A stretch of 63,472 nt of DNA from positions 1 through 63,472 of the forward strand of contig CAISPG010000106.1 of assembly GCA_903887325.1 (NCBI GenBank), in the 5' to 3' direction. The position numbers were made by a program, and so were the translations under genes. This DNA is from an uncultured Burkholderiales bacterium. GTDB lineage: Bacteria; Pseudomonadota; Gammaproteobacteria; Burkholderiales; Burkholderiaceae_C. Below, piece after piece: positions 1 through 8,338 of this stretch. The notes under the pieces are model-generated. The model had not been told where the DNA came from. It ran no database searches and saw nothing but the letters and a program-made list of their open reading frames with translations. The number at the start of each line of letters is the position of its first letter. Position 1 is the stretch's first letter.

Positions 1-29
1 ATTTAACCACATCAGTGGGCACAATTTAT

Positions 30-719
30 TCAGATCAAACCAGAACCAATATTGATGGTTAAAGCGATCAATATGGTGTTAAAAAAGAAAGCCAGAATGC
101 CATGGGCCAGACCTGTGCGACGCATGCTTCCATTTGTAAAACTGACATCAGCCGTTTGAGCTGATGTGCCGATCACGCAAGAAAAATAGACAAAATCAAA
201 GTAATCAGGCTTTGCTGTCCCAGGAAAGTGCAGGCCCGGATCGTGCTGGTGCGACAGAGAAAAATAATAGTCATGCGCGTAATGTTGAGCGAACATGACT
301 TGTGTGAACAACCAACTTGTGAATACAGTGATACCTGCCAGCACAATATGTTCCCATTTCAATTGGCCGTGGATTTCTTTGGCGACAGAAAGAGAAATAA
401 TACTTGAAGTGATGCACGCCAAAGCTGAAATAAATACGAGAACCAGTACTGCCAATCGCCCAACATTCTGATCCATTGCTCTTTTTTGCATATGTTCTGG
501 TGTTGCACCAAACATCATTTCCATTGATAGCGCTAAATAGCTAAATGAAAAAACATTCCAGCTGATGATCAAACGTGTTGTAAGCTGTTTGGCTAATTGA
601 TCTGGTAGAAATAAATAAGTACTTGCAGCTATGATCAGCGCCAATATCAGTCTGGGGCGAGATCGAATGGATTGAATCAGTTGTAAGAAAGTGCTTTTCG
701 ATTTCATAAGAAATACCAT
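30..719 (-). CDS. DUF1345 family membrane protein
   Basis: A 229-residue integral membrane protein of the DUF1345 family, whose function is not established. Five hydrophobic segments are visible, at roughly residues 25-42, 48-68, 90-112, 122-142 and 205-227. The family signature stretch YFSCVIGTSAQTADV, with the preceding DYFDF, lies near residue 180. The start at 719 is favoured because GGAG sits about 9 bases upstream on the minus strand; an in-frame ATG at 707 is the alternative. The gene is divergent from an NRAMP-type transporter, with only 27 bp between start codons. The family assignment is fairly secure; no substrate or role can be given. Confidence 0.85.
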   Translation of the reverse strand: MVFLMKSKSTFLQLIQSIRSRPRLILALIIAASTYLFLPDQLAKQLTTRLIISWNVFSFSYLALSMEMMFGATPEHMQKRAMDQNVGRLAVLVLVFISALACITSSIISLSVAKEIHGQLKWEHIVLAGITVFTSWLFTQVMFAQHYAHDYYFSLSHQHDPGLHFPGTAKPDYFDFVYFSCVIGTSAQTADVSFTNGSMRRTGLAHGILAFFFNTILIALTINIGSGLI

Positions 720-746
720 TGATTATTCTCCGCAACAGGTCTTAAT

Positions 747-2015
747 TTGAAAACAACTGATCAATGGATTGAATCTTTAGGCCCTGGACTTATCACGGGC
801 GCTGCAGATGATGATCCCAGCGGTATTGCCACATATTCACAAGCCGGCGCTCAATTCAGATTCGGTATGGTGTGGACACTATTATTGACCACGCCTTTGA
901 TGATAGGCATTCAAATGCTGTCTGCCCGCATCGGTTGGGTGACGGGTAAAGGGCTGGCTGCCAATATACGCTTGCTGTTTCCACGCTGGCTCACGGTCAG
1001 TCTGGTTGGATTGCTGGCCGTAGCAAATACCATCAATATTGCCGCTGATATTGGCGCCATGGGTGAGGCAGCAAGAATATTGTTGGGTGGACCATCCGCT
1101 TTGTATGTTGTCGGATTTGGCTTGGTATGTATTTCAGCGCAAGTATTTTTTTCTTATGAACGGACAGTGCGCTTATTGAAGTGGCTGACACTGGTATTGT
1201 TTTCATATGTGGCAGTTGTGCTCACAGTGCATGTTCCCTGGCGAACCGTGATGATCGAATCATTGGTACCTTGGTCTTTTTTGCCTGAGCACACATTGCT
1301 TAAAGACTATGCGGCCATGGTGGTGGCGGTTCTCGGAACAACCATCAGTCCTTATTTGTTTTTCTGGCAATCGGCACAAGAAGTAGAGGACAACAACAGG
1401 CGGCCGCATTCAGCGGAATTGCACCATCACCCTGAATATGTCAGAGAGCATTTGTCCCGCATCAAGCAAGATACTTTTATCGGCATGAGTTTTTCAAATC
1501 TGATTGCCTTGTGCATTGTGATTTCAACCGCAGTCACTTTGAACATGCAAGGCGTTAGCGGCATTGAAACCTCCGCACAGGCTGCACTTGCACTCAAGCC
1601 GGTAGCCGGTGAATTTGCATTTCTGGTTTTTTCTTTGGGCATCATAGGAACCGGCTTGCTTGCCGTGCCTGTGCTTGCAGGGTCAGCGGCCTATGCTGTG
1701 AGTGAATTGTTTGACTGGACCACGGGCTTGTCTCACCGGTTTAATGAAGCACGCGGTTTTTACATCATCATCATTGCCGCAACCGGCATCGGCTCGGTGT
1801 TGAGTTATTTTGAAATTGATCCTATTCAGACACTTGTCTGGAGTGCGATTGTCAATGGCGTGATTTCAGTGCCCATCATGGTGGCGATGATGCTGATCGG
1901 ACAATCCGAAAAACTCATGGGGGCTTACACCATTACCTTGCGGCACAGGGTGTTCGGTTGGAGCGCTACCGGTTTGATGTTTTTCGCTGTGCTGGTGATG
2001 TTTTTGACCATGTGA
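747..2015 (+). CDS. NRAMP-family metal transporter with altered site motifs
   Basis: A 422-residue, roughly 11-helix inner-membrane protein of the NRAMP (natural resistance-associated macrophage protein) divalent-metal transporter superfamily. The first helix carries GAADDDPSGIATYSQ at residues 18-32, in the place of the DPGN metal-site motif of classical manganese/iron importers. The helix-6 region reads TTISPYLFFWQ instead of the usual A-x-x-MPH motif. The coordinating Asp is kept, but the canonical Asn and Met are not, so the transported ion cannot be assumed to be Mn or Fe. A His-rich charged loop (SAELHHHPEY) follows. The start is a TTG with only a weak AGG ribosome-binding site. No regulator or partner gene lies beside it. 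Confidence 0.85.
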   Translation: MKTTDQWIESLGPGLITGAADDDPSGIATYSQAGAQFRFGMVWTLLLTTPLMIGIQMLSARIGWVTGKGLAANIRLLFPRWLTVSLVGLLAVANTINIAADIGAMGEAARILLGGPSALYVVGFGLVCISAQVFFSYERTVRLLKWLTLVLFSYVAVVLTVHVPWRTVMIESLVPWSFLPEHTLLKDYAAMVVAVLGTTISPYLFFWQSAQEVEDNNRRPHSAELHHHPEYVREHLSRIKQDTFIGMSFSNLIALCIVISTAVTLNMQGVSGIETSAQAALALKPVAGEFAFLVFSLGIIGTGLLAVPVLAGSAAYAVSELFDWTTGLSHRFNEARGFYIIIIAATGIGSVLSYFEIDPIQTLVWSAIVNGVISVPIMVAMMLIGQSEKLMGAYTITLRHRVFGWSATGLMFFAVLVMFLTM

Positions 2016-2046
2016 TACTTGGTGTGCTTGCACTTTCAGAGGTCTC

Positions 2047-2514
2047 ATGCAGATGATCAGTAAGTCACTCAAATTTCTTCGGCTGGTATTTTTGGCGCTG
2101 CCCATTTTTTTGCTTGTCGTTTTTTTATGGGTTCAATGGCCTATGCGCGTGTTTGCCAGCGGCAACCCCAGGCTGATCAACGACATGGGGCAAATAGCAT
2201 TTGCTTATTTTTGGGTGATGGCATTTGCAATCGCTTGTTTGTCGCAAAGTCATTTGCAAATTTCAAACAACGCCGCACCAACTAAGAAGGGGAGGCGAGC
2301 CTGGACAGGTTTTGTCTTGTCATTACCTTGGGCAATCTTTCTGGTTTACAGCGCCTGGCCTCTGTTGATCAATTCCTGGCATGAAAATGAAAAATTTCCA
2401 GACTCTTATTCACCCGGTTTTTATTTAATTAAATTGGCGCTTATTCTTCTTCCTGTTGGTTGGACACTATCCAATATTCTTTCAATCAATAAGGCTTACC
2501 GTGTTAAGCCCTGA
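2047..2514 (+). CDS. TRAP transporter small permease (DctQ type)
   Basis: A 155-residue membrane protein with four hydrophobic segments, at about residues 10-30, 50-65, 85-105 and 122-145. It has the layout of the small DctQ subunit of TRAP (tripartite ATP-independent periplasmic) transporters, including a QWPMRVFASGNPRLINDMGQ segment and PGFYLIKLALILLPV near the C-terminus. It precedes and overlaps a DctM-type large permease, which supports the call. TRAP permeases use a sodium gradient and need a periplasmic DctP binding protein; no such gene is in the window. The substrate is unknown. Confidence 0.75.
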   Translation: MQMISKSLKFLRLVFLALPIFLLVVFLWVQWPMRVFASGNPRLINDMGQIAFAYFWVMAFAIACLSQSHLQISNNAAPTKKGRRAWTGFVLSLPWAIFLVYSAWPLLINSWHENEKFPDSYSPGFYLIKLALILLPVGWTLSNILSINKAYRVKP

Positions 2515-3859
2515 CATCACTCAGACCTTTGGCATTGGCATGCTCTTGTCAGTCAGTGCACTCACTGTGCTCAGTGGCTTAGCTGTCTGGGAAGTATTGG
2601 TCGCAGTCAGCACGGTGTTTGCTGTTTTCGGGCTTGTTACCGGGGTATTCAATTTACCGATTCTGGGCTTGTTGGCGTCTAGGTTGTCGGGCTTGCTGGA
2701 AAACGATTTACTGCAAGCGGTTCCTTTGTATGTTTTTTTCGGCATATTGCTGCAATACAGCGGACTGGCAAACGATATGCTGCATTTGCTCAAACGTATG
2801 TGTCAGCGCCTGTTGTTACCGCAAGAGCTTGCTGTCATGTTTTTTTCCGGTTTGATTTCGCCTATGAACGGATCGGTTGCCGCCACGGCGGGCTTGCTGA
2901 AAAGAACTTTGTCAGACAAACGCGCTGACCATGACAGTGCACAAGGCATCAGCCTGATCAGTTGTGCGGCCACGGTAGGCTTGGTTATTCCACCTTCTCT
3001 GGTGCTGATACTCATGGGGGACGCCATGATGCGCGCCCATACCGAAGCGTTCAACAGTGGTTTGTCCTCAGTCAGCAATCCGCATGTGATGAACACACAG
3101 GACATGTTTCATGCTGCTTTGCTGCCGGGTCTGGTTTTATTCATCTTGTGGGCAACCGTGGTTGCATGGAAATTCAAGCGCGTCTCTGCCTTGTCAATGG
3201 ACAGATGTGTTGAAACTTCGTCGTTATTGAAAGCCTGGTTTGCTATCGCTTTGATCGTTTTGTTGCTGACTGGTGTTTTCAGCGGATGGTTGTATGCGGT
3301 TGAAGCAGCGGCCAGCGGCTGCCTGGTATTGGCTCTTTATGTCGTCTGGTTAATGCGCAACAACATGTCAGTCTGGTTGGATATTTTGCGCGATACATTT
3401 GCTTTCAGCGGTTCTTTGCTGACGCTGTTGATGGCGGCCACCACCTTCAGTCTGGTGTTCCGTTTGTATGAAACCGATCAACTCATCAACAACTGGATAG
3501 TGCATTCGCCCGCTGATACCTTGCATATTGCCGTGATTTTTGCAGGTGTGGCTTTGTGTGCCTGGATGATGGATGCATTTGAGTTGATATTTGTCATCAT
3601 CCCCATCGTCAGTCCCGGTTTGATACTGCTCATGGGCGATGCCCAGCAGGTCGCTGTGTTGCTGTTGCTGGTGATTCAAATGAGTTTTTTGCTGCCACCT
3701 CTGGGTTACGCGGTCGTGATAGCGCGTCAGTCGGCAAGCTCTGTCACAACCCGGTTTTTGCTCAAAGCTTTACTTCCTTATCTTGCCGCGCTGTCCTTGG
3801 TTTTTATTGGGCTTCTATTTAATCCAGCTTGGATTCATCTGCTGGACAGCACGGTTTGA
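2501..3859 (+). CDS. TRAP transporter large permease (DctM type)
   Basis: A protein of about 452 residues with roughly 12 membrane segments, matching the DctM large permease of TRAP transporters. Family hallmarks include PILGLLASRLSG, VPLYVFFGILLQ, FSGLISPMNGSVAATAGLLK and VGLVIPPSLVLILMGDAM. The GTG start at 2501 gives a 14-bp overlap with the small permease and a typical family length. A TTG at 2456 and an ATG at 2540 in the same frame are alternatives. It works with the small subunit as the membrane part of a secondary importer, often for dicarboxylates or other organic acids. The missing DctP partner leaves specificity open. Confidence 0.82.
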   Translation: MLSPDITQTFGIGMLLSVSALTVLSGLAVWEVLVAVSTVFAVFGLVTGVFNLPILGLLASRLSGLLENDLLQAVPLYVFFGILLQYSGLANDMLHLLKRMCQRLLLPQELAVMFFSGLISPMNGSVAATAGLLKRTLSDKRADHDSAQGISLISCAATVGLVIPPSLVLILMGDAMMRAHTEAFNSGLSSVSNPHVMNTQDMFHAALLPGLVLFILWATVVAWKFKRVSALSMDRCVETSSLLKAWFAIALIVLLLTGVFSGWLYAVEAAASGCLVLALYVVWLMRNNMSVWLDILRDTFAFSGSLLTLLMAATTFSLVFRLYETDQLINNWIVHSPADTLHIAVIFAGVALCAWMMDAFELIFVIIPIVSPGLILLMGDAQQVAVLLLLVIQMSFLLPPLGYAVVIARQSASSVTTRFLLKALLPYLAALSLVFIGLLFNPAWIHLLDSTV

Positions 3860-3889
3860 CCACGGCCGCCCGCTTTCAGCTCTACTTCT

Positions 3890-4909
3890 TTAGGGTTTGA
3901 GCTGGTTGCCGTGAAGTTGAACTACCCAATCCGAGACAAACTTTGACATGGGATCCACAGCCAGCGGGTCGCGAATTTCGCCGGCCAGCACGTGCTGGCC
4001 TTTGCTTTGACTGTAAATCACGGCTTCTAGGGTTTTATCGGGAGAACCCAGTCTGGCGAAGGCTTGCTTGATTTGTTCGGGATCCACCGTCTGATCAGCG
4101 GCGCTGAAAAGCACCAGCACCGGTGTTTGGAAAGCCAACAAATCGCTGTCGCGTACTTTTTTCACCAAAGCCAGCATGGGAAAAATAGCTTGTGTCGGGT
4201 AGGACGTGGTCCAGGCCTGTGATTCACGCGGATCGGTTGGAGAGTAGTTGATGGTGTCGCCGGACACAGCACGCGCAATTTGGTGCCCCCAGTGGCCATT
4301 GACCAGTTCGGAGAGTTTGTTTTTCAATCCGAAGTTGGGCGAGATAAACACATGGGCGCTGACCTTGGAGGCATCAGGGCTTGTGCCCAGCCAAGTCGCC
4401 AAAGTGGCGCCGGTTGAGCAACTGATGACCAGCACTTTGTCGCCCAAAGCTTCGCCGATACGCACAGCTTCCAGCGTGTCAGCCAGCCACTCTTGCGCGC
4501 TCGCGCGACCCATGGCCTCACCCGGCAGTCCGTGACCGCTGAGCCGGGTGTAAAAAAGATTGGCACCTAATGCCTTGGCGACTTCATCTGCCACCGGCGC
4601 AGTTTCCATGCGGCTTGCTGAAAAACCGTGGATATAGACCACCGACCAAGGCGTGCGTTTTTTCTCATGGCCGGCCCAGACTATGCCTTTGGCAGTGCCG
4701 GGGCGCAGGTCTGGAATTAAGGCTTCGCTGTTTGCCAGCCAGCCGTCAAGTTCATTCAAAGCAGTCGGTGCAGGTGCGCGTTGGGTGGGTGTGTCCGGGC
4801 CGAAGTCATTCACCGGACCCAGCAGAAAAACCGATACCAACAGCACAGTCAATGCGGCCAAAGACTTCCACAGCCAGTGGCCTGCTTGTGAAGACCGGCG
4901 TTTCAACAT
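3890..4909 (-). CDS. membrane-anchored alpha/beta hydrolase
   Basis: A 339-residue serine hydrolase of the alpha/beta fold (S33-like). An N-terminal hydrophobic segment at residues 15-33 suggests export or a membrane anchor. Visible elements are the oxyanion region YIHGFSASR, the nucleophile elbow ISCSTGATLA (a serine in an SxSxG variant of GxSxG), an Asp in LFSAADQTVDPE and the catalytic His in KGQHVLAGE. The gene starts 17 bp downstream of the enoyl-CoA hydratase gene on the same strand, so the two probably share a transcript. A lipase, carboxylesterase or acyl-CoA-related role is possible; the substrate cannot be read from the sequence. Confidence 0.8.
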   Translation of the reverse strand: MLKRRSSQAGHWLWKSLAALTVLLVSVFLLGPVNDFGPDTPTQRAPAPTALNELDGWLANSEALIPDLRPGTAKGIVWAGHEKKRTPWSVVYIHGFSASRMETAPVADEVAKALGANLFYTRLSGHGLPGEAMGRASAQEWLADTLEAVRIGEALGDKVLVISCSTGATLATWLGTSPDASKVSAHVFISPNFGLKNKLSELVNGHWGHQIARAVSGDTINYSPTDPRESQAWTTSYPTQAIFPMLALVKKVRDSDLLAFQTPVLVLFSAADQTVDPEQIKQAFARLGSPDKTLEAVIYSQSKGQHVLAGEIRDPLAVDPMSKFVSDWVVQLHGNQLKP

Positions 4910-4926
4910 GATCGACTTGCCAGCGC

Positions 4927-5706
4927 TTACAGGTGCTTAAAGTCGGCAGGGCGCTTGTTGACAAACGCGTCCATGCCTTCTTTTTGATCTTGTGTCGCAA
5001 ACAAGGCGTGAAAGATGCGGCGCTCAAACATCACGCCATCACTCAAACCGCTCTCGAACGACCGGTTGACAGATTCTTTGGCAGCCATCACCGCAATTTG
5101 TGAGTAGCTGCAAATCATCAAAGCCGCTGCCAGCGTTTCTTCCATCAGCTTATTCAGTGGCACGATGCGGCTGACCAGACCGGCGCGTTCGGCTTCGTCA
5201 GCGTTCATCATGCGACCGGTCAACACAAGGTCCATGGCCTTGGATTTGCCCACCGAACGTGGCAAGCGCTGTGTGCCTCCGGCTCCGGGGATGATGCCGA
5301 GTTTGATTTCGGGTTGACCAAAGCGTGCGTTATCAGCTGCAATGATGAAGTCGCACATCATGGCCAGCTCGCAGCCGCCACCCAGTGCAAAACCGCTGAC
5401 CGCTGCTATCACCGGTTTGCGTATGCCGCGTATGGTTTCCCAGTGTTTGGTGATGTAGTCGTTTTTGTAGACGTCGGCAAAACTGTAAGTTGCCATGGCA
5501 CCGATGTCGGCACCTGCCGCAAATGCTTTTTCGCTGCCGGTGATGATGATGCAACCAATCGCTGCATCTGCATCGAAGTGTGTCAATGCAGCGCCAAGTT
5601 CAACCATCAAATCGGGACTGAGTGCATTCAATTGTTTGGGGCGGTTGAGTGTGATCACGCCGACCTTGTCCGCTTCGGTGTGCACATTGATGAATTGGTA
5701 AGACAT
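4927..5706 (-). CDS. paaF: enoyl-CoA hydratase
   Basis: A 259-residue crotonase-fold protein. Both catalytic glutamates of true hydratases are in place, in GGGCELAMMCD and in GQPEIKLGIIPGAGGTQRLP, and the oxyanion segment AFAAGADIGAM is intact. It hydrates trans-2-enoyl-CoA to 3-hydroxyacyl-CoA. Its position divergent from paaG-paaI-paaK suggests the 2,3-dehydroadipyl-CoA hydratase step of phenylacetate degradation (PaaF). General beta-oxidation use is also possible, so the symbol is an inference from context. It starts 92 bp from the paaG start on the other strand. Confidence 0.8.
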   Translation of the reverse strand: MSYQFINVHTEADKVGVITLNRPKQLNALSPDLMVELGAALTHFDADAAIGCIIITGSEKAFAAGADIGAMATYSFADVYKNDYITKHWETIRGIRKPVIAAVSGFALGGGCELAMMCDFIIAADNARFGQPEIKLGIIPGAGGTQRLPRSVGKSKAMDLVLTGRMMNADEAERAGLVSRIVPLNKLMEETLAAALMICSYSQIAVMAAKESVNRSFESGLSDGVMFERRIFHALFATQDQKEGMDAFVNKRPADFKHL

Positions 5707-5798
5707 GAGAGGGTCCGTTCGAGTCAGTGAATGCGGTCAACTATACCCAAGGAAAGCCCAACCGCCTCGGTGTTAAATTACTTCAAAAGGAGACAGGC

Positions 5799-6593
5799 AT
5801 GAGCGACACCACCGTTTTGTATCAAGTCCACGGAGCCGTGGCCATAGTCACATTGAACCGACCGCAGGCTCTCAACAGTTTCACGCGAAAAATGCACCAT
5901 GATTTGTGGGCCGCGCTGGACCAGGCCGAAGCCGATGCCAATATCCGCGCCTTGGTGATCACCGGAGCCGGCCGCGGTTTTTGCGCCGGTGCCGATTTGT
6001 CTGAATTTGATTTCGCCGAAGGCCCTGATCTGGTCGAGCGCGCCGACCCCGGGCCCGTGATTGATCAGGCTTTCAATCCGACCACGCGCCGTTTGCAGCA
6101 GTTGCGCATGCCGACGATTGCAGCAGTCAACGGTGTGGCCGCCGGTGCAGGCGCATCTTTGGTGATGACTTGCGATATTGCGATTGCCGCGCCCGGTGCC
6201 AGCTTCATTCAAGCGTTCAGCAAAATCGGTTTGATACCGGACGCAGGCAGCAGTTGGTTTTTGGTTGAACGCCTCGGCTTGGCACGCGCCATGGCGCTGG
6301 CCATGACCGGCGACAAATTACCAGCGGCGCTTGCCAAAGAATGGGGATTGATCTGGGACGTAGCTGACGACTGCATGGCTGCATCCATGGCCATGGCCCA
6401 CAAACTCGCGGCCATGCCTACCAAGGCTTTGGTGGCCACCCGGGCGCTGTTGCGCGAAGCCGGTGCCCGCAGCCTGAACCAGCAACTCGATGCAGAACGC
6501 GACGCCCAGTCAGCGATGGGAAGAACCCATGACTACATTGAAGGTGTGACCGCGTTTTTGCAAAAACGTCCGGCTCAATTCACCGGTCAATAA
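5799..6593 (+). CDS. paaG: phenylacetate pathway isomerase PaaG
   Basis: A 264-residue crotonase-fold protein resembling 1,2-epoxyphenylacetyl-CoA isomerase, which converts the ring epoxide to oxepin-CoA. At the site of the second hydratase glutamate it has Asp, in KIGLIPDAGSSWF, as PaaG proteins do, and the first glutamate is missing from AAGAGASLVMTCD. These two differences separate it from the hydratase next door. The ATG at 5799 is chosen because AAAAGGAGA lies just upstream; an earlier in-frame start at 5727 has no such site. It heads a tight unit with paaI (gap of 3 bp) and paaK. Confidence 0.88.
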   Translation: MSDTTVLYQVHGAVAIVTLNRPQALNSFTRKMHHDLWAALDQAEADANIRALVITGAGRGFCAGADLSEFDFAEGPDLVERADPGPVIDQAFNPTTRRLQQLRMPTIAAVNGVAAGAGASLVMTCDIAIAAPGASFIQAFSKIGLIPDAGSSWFLVERLGLARAMALAMTGDKLPAALAKEWGLIWDVADDCMAASMAMAHKLAAMPTKALVATRALLREAGARSLNQQLDAERDAQSAMGRTHDYIEGVTAFLQKRPAQFTGQ

Positions 6594-6596
6594 ACC

Positions 6597-7037
6597 ATGA
6601 ACACCACGGTCACACCCGAGGCGCTCGCCGCCAAGGTCGGCGAAACCATGTTTGCAGTGGATGTTGCTTCCAAAGACACCATGGGCATGGAGTTGCTCCT
6701 GTGTGCGCCGGGTCATGCACGCATGCGCATGCAGGTGCGGGCGTTTCATTTGAACGGCCACGGCATTTGCCACGGCGGTTTTATTTTCACGTTGGCAGAT
6801 TCCACATTCGCGTTTGCTTGCAACAGCCACAACAACAATGCCGTGGCAGCATCAGCCAGCATTGAATTTTTAAAGCCGGCGCAACTCGGCGACGTGCTGA
6901 CCAGCACCGGCGTGGAACAGGTGCTCGCCGGTCGCCACGGCGTATATGACATGACGGTACGCAACCAGCGCGATGAAGTGATTGCTGTGTTCAGAGGCAA
7001 AAGCGCACAAATCGCAGGAACGGTGGTGAACACATGA
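6597..7037 (+). CDS. paaI: hydroxyphenylacetyl-CoA thioesterase PaaI
   Basis: A 146-residue hotdog-fold thioesterase. The PaaI signature GHGICHGGFIFTLADSTFAF (about residues 53-72) carries the conserved HGG and the downstream Asp of the active site. In the phenylacetate pathway PaaI is thought to free CoA from stalled or misprocessed aryl-CoA intermediates. Its stop codon overlaps the start of paaK by four bases (ATGA), which implies translational coupling. Length is normal for the family. Confidence 0.9.
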   Translation: MNTTVTPEALAAKVGETMFAVDVASKDTMGMELLLCAPGHARMRMQVRAFHLNGHGICHGGFIFTLADSTFAFACNSHNNNAVAASASIEFLKPAQLGDVLTSTGVEQVLAGRHGVYDMTVRNQRDEVIAVFRGKSAQIAGTVVNT

Positions 7038-8332
7038 ACACAGCATTTTCACTAGAGCCGATTGAAAAAGCCAGTGTGGATGAACTGCGTGCCTTGCAAT
7101 TGCAACGCCTGAAGTCGACCTTGATACACGCGTATGCGAATTCACCTGTCTACCGCGCCAAGTTGGATGCAGCAGGTGTGCATCCCCATGATTGCAAAAG
7201 CCTTGCCGATCTGGCGACATTCCCGTTCACCACCAAAGCCGATTTGCGCGACAGCTATCCGTTCGGCATGTTTGCCGTGCCGCGTGAGCGATTGGCGCGT
7301 ATACACGCGTCGAGTGGCACCACCGGCAAACCAACCGTGGTCGGCTACACCTTGAACGACATTGACACCTGGTCGCATTGCGTGGCGCGCAGCATTCGTG
7401 CCGCCGGTGCGCGCCCCGGCGACACGGTACACATCAGCTACGGTTACGGTTTGTTCACCGGTGGTTTAGGCGCGCATTACGGTGCGGAGAAATTGGGCCT
7501 GACCGTGGTGCCCTTCGGCGGTGGTCAAACTGAAAAACAAGTGCAATTGATCAACGACTTTCGCCCCGACATCATCATGGTCACGCCCAGCTATATGCTG
7601 GCTTTAGCTGATGAGTTTGAACGTCAGGGTTTGTCGGCGCGTGAATGCAGCCTGCGTTTGGGTATCTTCGGTGCCGAGCCGTGGACCAATGACATGCGAT
7701 TGAATATCGAACAACGCATGGGCATAGATGCTGTTGATATTTACGGTTTGTCCGAGGTCATCGGTCCCGGCGTGGCCAGCGAGTGCGTGGAAACCAAGGA
7801 CGGCCCGACCATCTGGGAAGACCATTTTTTTCCTGAAATCATCGACCCCGACACCGGTGAACCGGTGGCCGACGGTGAGTTAGGCGAACTGGTATTCACC
7901 AGCCTGACCAAAGAAGCCATGCCTATCATCCGCTACCGCACGCGCGACCTCACACGTTTGTTGCCGGGCACGGCGCGCACCATGCGGCGCATGGAAAAAA
8001 TCACCGGCCGCAGCGACGACATGATGATTGTGCGAGGCGTCAATGTGTTTCCGACACAAATTGAAGAATTGATACTGCGCCAGCCCGCTTTGAGCGCGCA
8101 TTACCAGTGCGTTCTGTCCAAAGAAGGACCGTTAGACAATTTGATGGTGAAGGTGGAAACCCGTGTCGGTTTGAGCCCGCACTCACCCGAAGCGCATGCC
8201 GCTGCACAAGCGCTGGTGCACGATGCCAAGGCTTACATAGGCACCAGTTTGAGTGTGGAATTGTGCGCGCAAGCGTCGATTGAACGCAGCCAGGGCAAGG
8301 CCAAACGCGTGGTCGATTTACGCAAAGCCTGA
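7034..8332 (+). CDS. paaK: phenylacetate-CoA ligase
   Basis: A 432-residue AMP-forming acyl-CoA ligase of the PaaK type, catalysing the ATP-dependent activation of phenylacetate to phenylacetyl-CoA. Visible motifs are the P-loop-like IHASSGTTGKPTVVGYT, the adenylate-binding YGLSEVIGPG, the hinge region ITGRSDDMMIVRGVNVFPTQ and a C-terminal small domain ending QGKAKRVVDLR. It is the last gene of the paaG-paaI-paaK unit. The ring-epoxidase genes (paaABCDE) and paaZ are not in the window, so the remaining pathway must be encoded elsewhere. Confidence 0.93.
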   Translation: MNTAFSLEPIEKASVDELRALQLQRLKSTLIHAYANSPVYRAKLDAAGVHPHDCKSLADLATFPFTTKADLRDSYPFGMFAVPRERLARIHASSGTTGKPTVVGYTLNDIDTWSHCVARSIRAAGARPGDTVHISYGYGLFTGGLGAHYGAEKLGLTVVPFGGGQTEKQVQLINDFRPDIIMVTPSYMLALADEFERQGLSARECSLRLGIFGAEPWTNDMRLNIEQRMGIDAVDIYGLSEVIGPGVASECVETKDGPTIWEDHFFPEIIDPDTGEPVADGELGELVFTSLTKEAMPIIRYRTRDLTRLLPGTARTMRRMEKITGRSDDMMIVRGVNVFPTQIEELILRQPALSAHYQCVLSKEGPLDNLMVKVETRVGLSPHSPEAHAAAQALVHDAKAYIGTSLSVELCAQASIERSQGKAKRVVDLRKA

Positions 8333-8338
8333 TTCAGT

